Below are positions 30,839-32,350 of a DNA stretch of 32,350 bases, piece by piece. Every line of letters starts with the position of its first letter. Position 1 is the stretch's first letter. The position numbers and the translations under genes were made by a program. The stretch spans positions 1 through 32,350 of the forward strand of contig JAFVXI010000010.1 in the NCBI GenBank assembly GCA_017501245.1, read 5' to 3'. The notes under the pieces were generated by a model. It was not told the DNA's origin, made no database searches, and was given only the letters and a program-made list of their open reading frames with translations. The stretch is from Clostridia bacterium (lineage in GTDB: Bacteria > Bacillota > Clostridia > Oscillospirales > CAG-272).

Positions 30839-31309
30839 ATGTTCAGAGAAATAGCGAGAAAAAAGCAGGCGCTCTCACCCGAAGAGTGTAAGGAGCTTTT
30901 GAGTCGGGAAAAGCGCGGCGTGCTTGCCGTCCTTGGAGACGAAGGCTACCCTTACGCCCTGCCGATAAATTTCTACTTCGACGGGGAAGAGGGCAGGATA
31001 TATTTCCATTCGGGAAAGGTCGGGCATAAGCTCGATGCCATCGCAAGGTGTGACAAGGCGTCCTTCTGCGTTTTTGACGAGGGTTATCACAAGGACGGAC
31101 ACTGGTCGCTTAACGTTAAGAGCGTTATCGCCTTCGGGCGCATCCGTGTGGTTGATGACTGGTCGGACGACCTGATGGTCGGATTTTGTCGGCGCTTTAC
31201 CGAGGATATGGAATATATCGAGAGCGAGATCGAAAAATTCAGATCAAGCACGCTCGTCCTCTGCATGGGGATCGAGCATATGACGGGAAAGCTTGTAAAC
31301 GAGTCCTGA
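30839..31309 (+). CDS. NimA-like FMN-binding split-barrel protein
   Basis: 156 residues of the pyridoxamine-5'-phosphate-oxidase-like family. GVLAVLGDEGYPYALPINFYF (28-48) and IYFHSGKVGHKLDAI (54-68) are typical of the nitroimidazole-resistance NimA branch. Members bind FMN or heme and reduce small molecules; true drug resistance cannot be inferred. GGAGAGG stands just before the ATG. Probably co-transcribed with the lipocalin gene. Confidence 0.9.
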   Translation: MFREIARKKQALSPEECKELLSREKRGVLAVLGDEGYPYALPINFYFDGEEGRIYFHSGKVGHKLDAIARCDKASFCVFDEGYHKDGHWSLNVKSVIAFGRIRVVDDWSDDLMVGFCRRFTEDMEYIESEIEKFRSSTLVLCMGIEHMTGKLVNES

Positions 31310-31366
31310 AATCTACACAAAGGTATCAAGAGAGGGAAGCGGTGCGGCAGAGCCCTAATGCAGACA

Positions 31367-31418
31367 GCAACAGCGCGTTGCTTGCAAATGTCGGGACTCC
31401 GTGATATGATATGATCAC
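31367..31418 (+). promoter_or_regulatory. Promoter with two dyads, probable autoregulatory region
   Basis: TTGCAA (31382-31387), a 17-nt spacer and TATGAT (31405-31410). GCAAC-N5-GTTGC (31367-31381) abuts the -35 and GTGAT-N8-ATCAC (31401-31418) spans the -10. Either could be the operator of the XRE regulator encoded directly downstream. Confidence 0.55.
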
Positions 31419-31441
31419 AACTAAAGAGGGCGGTGATTTAT

Positions 31442-32101
31442 ATGGAAACGAAGGATATCATTCGTGAATTAAGGACGAAAAGAGGACTCTCACAGGAGGA
31501 GCTCGCCGAGCGGATATTCGTGACGAGGCAGGCCGTCTCGAGATGGGAAACGGGCGAAACGCTGCCAAACACCGAGGCGCTCAAGCTGCTTTCGGGGCTT
31601 TTTGACGTGTCTATCAACACTCTCTTAGGCTCTCCGCATCAGCTGATCTGTCAGTGCTGCGGTATGCCGCTTGAGGACTGCAACATAAGCAAGGAGCCCG
31701 ACGGGCTTTTCAACGAGGAATACTGCAAGTGGTGCTATGCCGACGGCGAGTATACCCTGGATATCTGGAAGCGATACGCCGAGATAGGCGGCAGGGAAAA
31801 GCTCGAAGAGTTTAAGCAGCAGCTGATCAACGAATTCAACACGCTTTTGCATATCGAGGGCTTGCCCAAGGTGGAAAATTTAAACGTTCTGTCGGGTGAA
31901 TTTATCAATATGGAATACACGCTCCCAAGCGGAGAAAGAGTGAAATTCCTTGACGATAAGCAGACCTATCTCGGCAGTCAGCTCGAGTGCGAATCCGGCG
32001 GCAGATGCGTCGGCATAGCCGCAAATATGGACTTTCTCCTCGTCTCGACCTACGAGGAAAACGGCGAAAACCCCGAGCTTGTGATCTATAAGAAAAGATG
32101 A
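31442..32101 (+). CDS. XRE-family regulator with zinc-ribbon domain
   Basis: 219 residues. The N-terminal HTH_3 domain spans about 4-62 (LRTKRGLSQEELAERIFVTRQAVSRWE). A putative zinc ribbon (PF12674-like) follows, with CQCCGMPL (Cys70, 72, 73) and EYCKWC (Cys95, Cys98). Residues about 125-219 form a beta-rich C-terminal part I do not recognise. Such fusions are common single-component sensors in Clostridia; the zinc site may be structural or metal-sensing. An earlier GTG at 31433 overlaps the ribosome site (GGCGGTGA), so ATG 31442 is preferred. It ends directly before the second hairpin-array element. Confidence 0.9.
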   Translation: METKDIIRELRTKRGLSQEELAERIFVTRQAVSRWETGETLPNTEALKLLSGLFDVSINTLLGSPHQLICQCCGMPLEDCNISKEPDGLFNEEYCKWCYADGEYTLDIWKRYAEIGGREKLEEFKQQLINEFNTLLHIEGLPKVENLNVLSGEFINMEYTLPSGERVKFLDDKQTYLGSQLECESGGRCVGIAANMDFLLVSTYEENGENPELVIYKKR

Positions 32102-32123
32102 AAAAAAAGGGCTGACGGCAAAT

Positions 32124-32350
32124 AGCGTGATGTCCTTAACGGACAAATCACGCTAACTAAGTTTGCCCTTAGGGCAAGTGAAGTTATCTTCGATAGTGAA
32201 GTTCACTCTGTGAGTGAAGTTTCGCCTAATGGCGAAGTGATGGGCAAACTTAACTTCACTGCGAGCTTTTGCGAGCAACTTCACTGTGTATAACACAACT
32301 TCACTTTTGCGACAGCAAAAACTTCACCAACAGAAAAAGAGCATACATAC
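32124..32350 (-). repeat. Hairpin-array element, copy 2 (cut by window end)
   Basis: In + coordinates: hairpin AGCGTGAT-GTCC-TTAAC-GGAC-AA-ATCACGCT (32124-32154); then palindromes separated by GTGAAGT at 32178, 32196 and 32214, then by its reverse complement ACTTCAC at 32253, 32278, 32298 and 32321. Palindromes include TTGCCCT/AGGGCAA, TTCACTC/GAGTGAA, TTCGCC/GGCGAA, TGTGT/ACACA and TTTTGC/GCAAAA. AAGTTTGCCC (about 32159-32168) also pairs with GGGCAAACTT (about 32242-32251), so the forward half can close as one large stem. The right end CAACAGAAAAAGAG is the complement of the CTCTTTTTCTGTT of copy 1, so the element lies in reverse orientation. Non-coding. Confidence 0.85.

Overview
The window looks like chromosomal DNA of an anaerobic, Gram-positive Clostridia-type bacterium (Firmicutes). 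The signs are AGGAGG-type ribosome binding sites, sigma-A promoters with extended -10 boxes, two T-box leaders, a yybP-ykoY riboswitch, an NfnAB-type flavin-based electron-bifurcating pair, a BclA-like collagen protein and many intrinsic terminators. I see no phage, plasmid, tRNA, rRNA or CRISPR locus. The species cannot be named from the sequence alone.

Layout, left to right. 1-337: 3' end of an unknown gene. 571-2219: mgtE (Mg2+ transport) behind tandem promoters and a leader with a 22-codon ORF and nested hairpins. 2553-3692 (-): collagen-like surface protein. 3851-5542 (-): trpB under a Trp-specifier T-box. 5588-8623 (-): response regulator, sensor kinase, a membrane protein frameshifted by an exact 8-bp tandem duplication, and a small membrane protein. 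8742-9808: trxB behind a three-way-junction leader. 9892-11378: VUT-family transporter and an SDR enzyme. 11379-11984: gene-free and repeat-rich, with a tandem ~45-bp repeat and a complete hairpin-array element. 12063-15305: Phe-specifier T-box and a three-gene TrpXYZ-like ABC transporter. 15368-17700 (-): serine hydrolase and pnuC, with an attenuator-like pnuC leader. 17746-20844 (-): P2-type cation ATPase under a yybP-ykoY (Mn2+) riboswitch. 20890-21306: candidate small RNA, a convergent 37-codon ORF and a decayed Na+/Pi cotransporter fragment. 21516-24074: nfnAB. 24240-29634: seven-gene operon with its own TetR regulator and a palindromic operator just downstream of the promoter. 29688-31309: CrtC/AttH-like lipocalin protein and a NimA-like FMN protein. 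31382-32101: XRE/zinc-ribbon regulator. 32124-32350: a second hairpin-array element, cut by the window end.

The most notable unexplained structure is the pair of hairpin-array elements (11618-11877 and 32124-32350). Each alternates a conserved 7-base word with a different small palindrome and inverts the word's orientation midway. One end has a hairpin with stem GCGTG, loop GTTAA and compensatory base changes. The other end carries CTCTTTTTCTGTT. The two copies share the architecture but use different words (ATGAAAT versus GTGAAGT). The most notable gene set is the 24240-29634 operon: alpha/beta hydrolase, TetR, flavin reductase with a PCP_red-like tail, NmrA/BciA-like reductase, DUF1295 membrane reductase, an unknown membrane protein, and an unknown soluble protein with a faint resemblance to bilin reductases. 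It looks like an inducible reductive pathway for a hydrophobic or tetrapyrrole/steroid-like substrate; that reading is inference.
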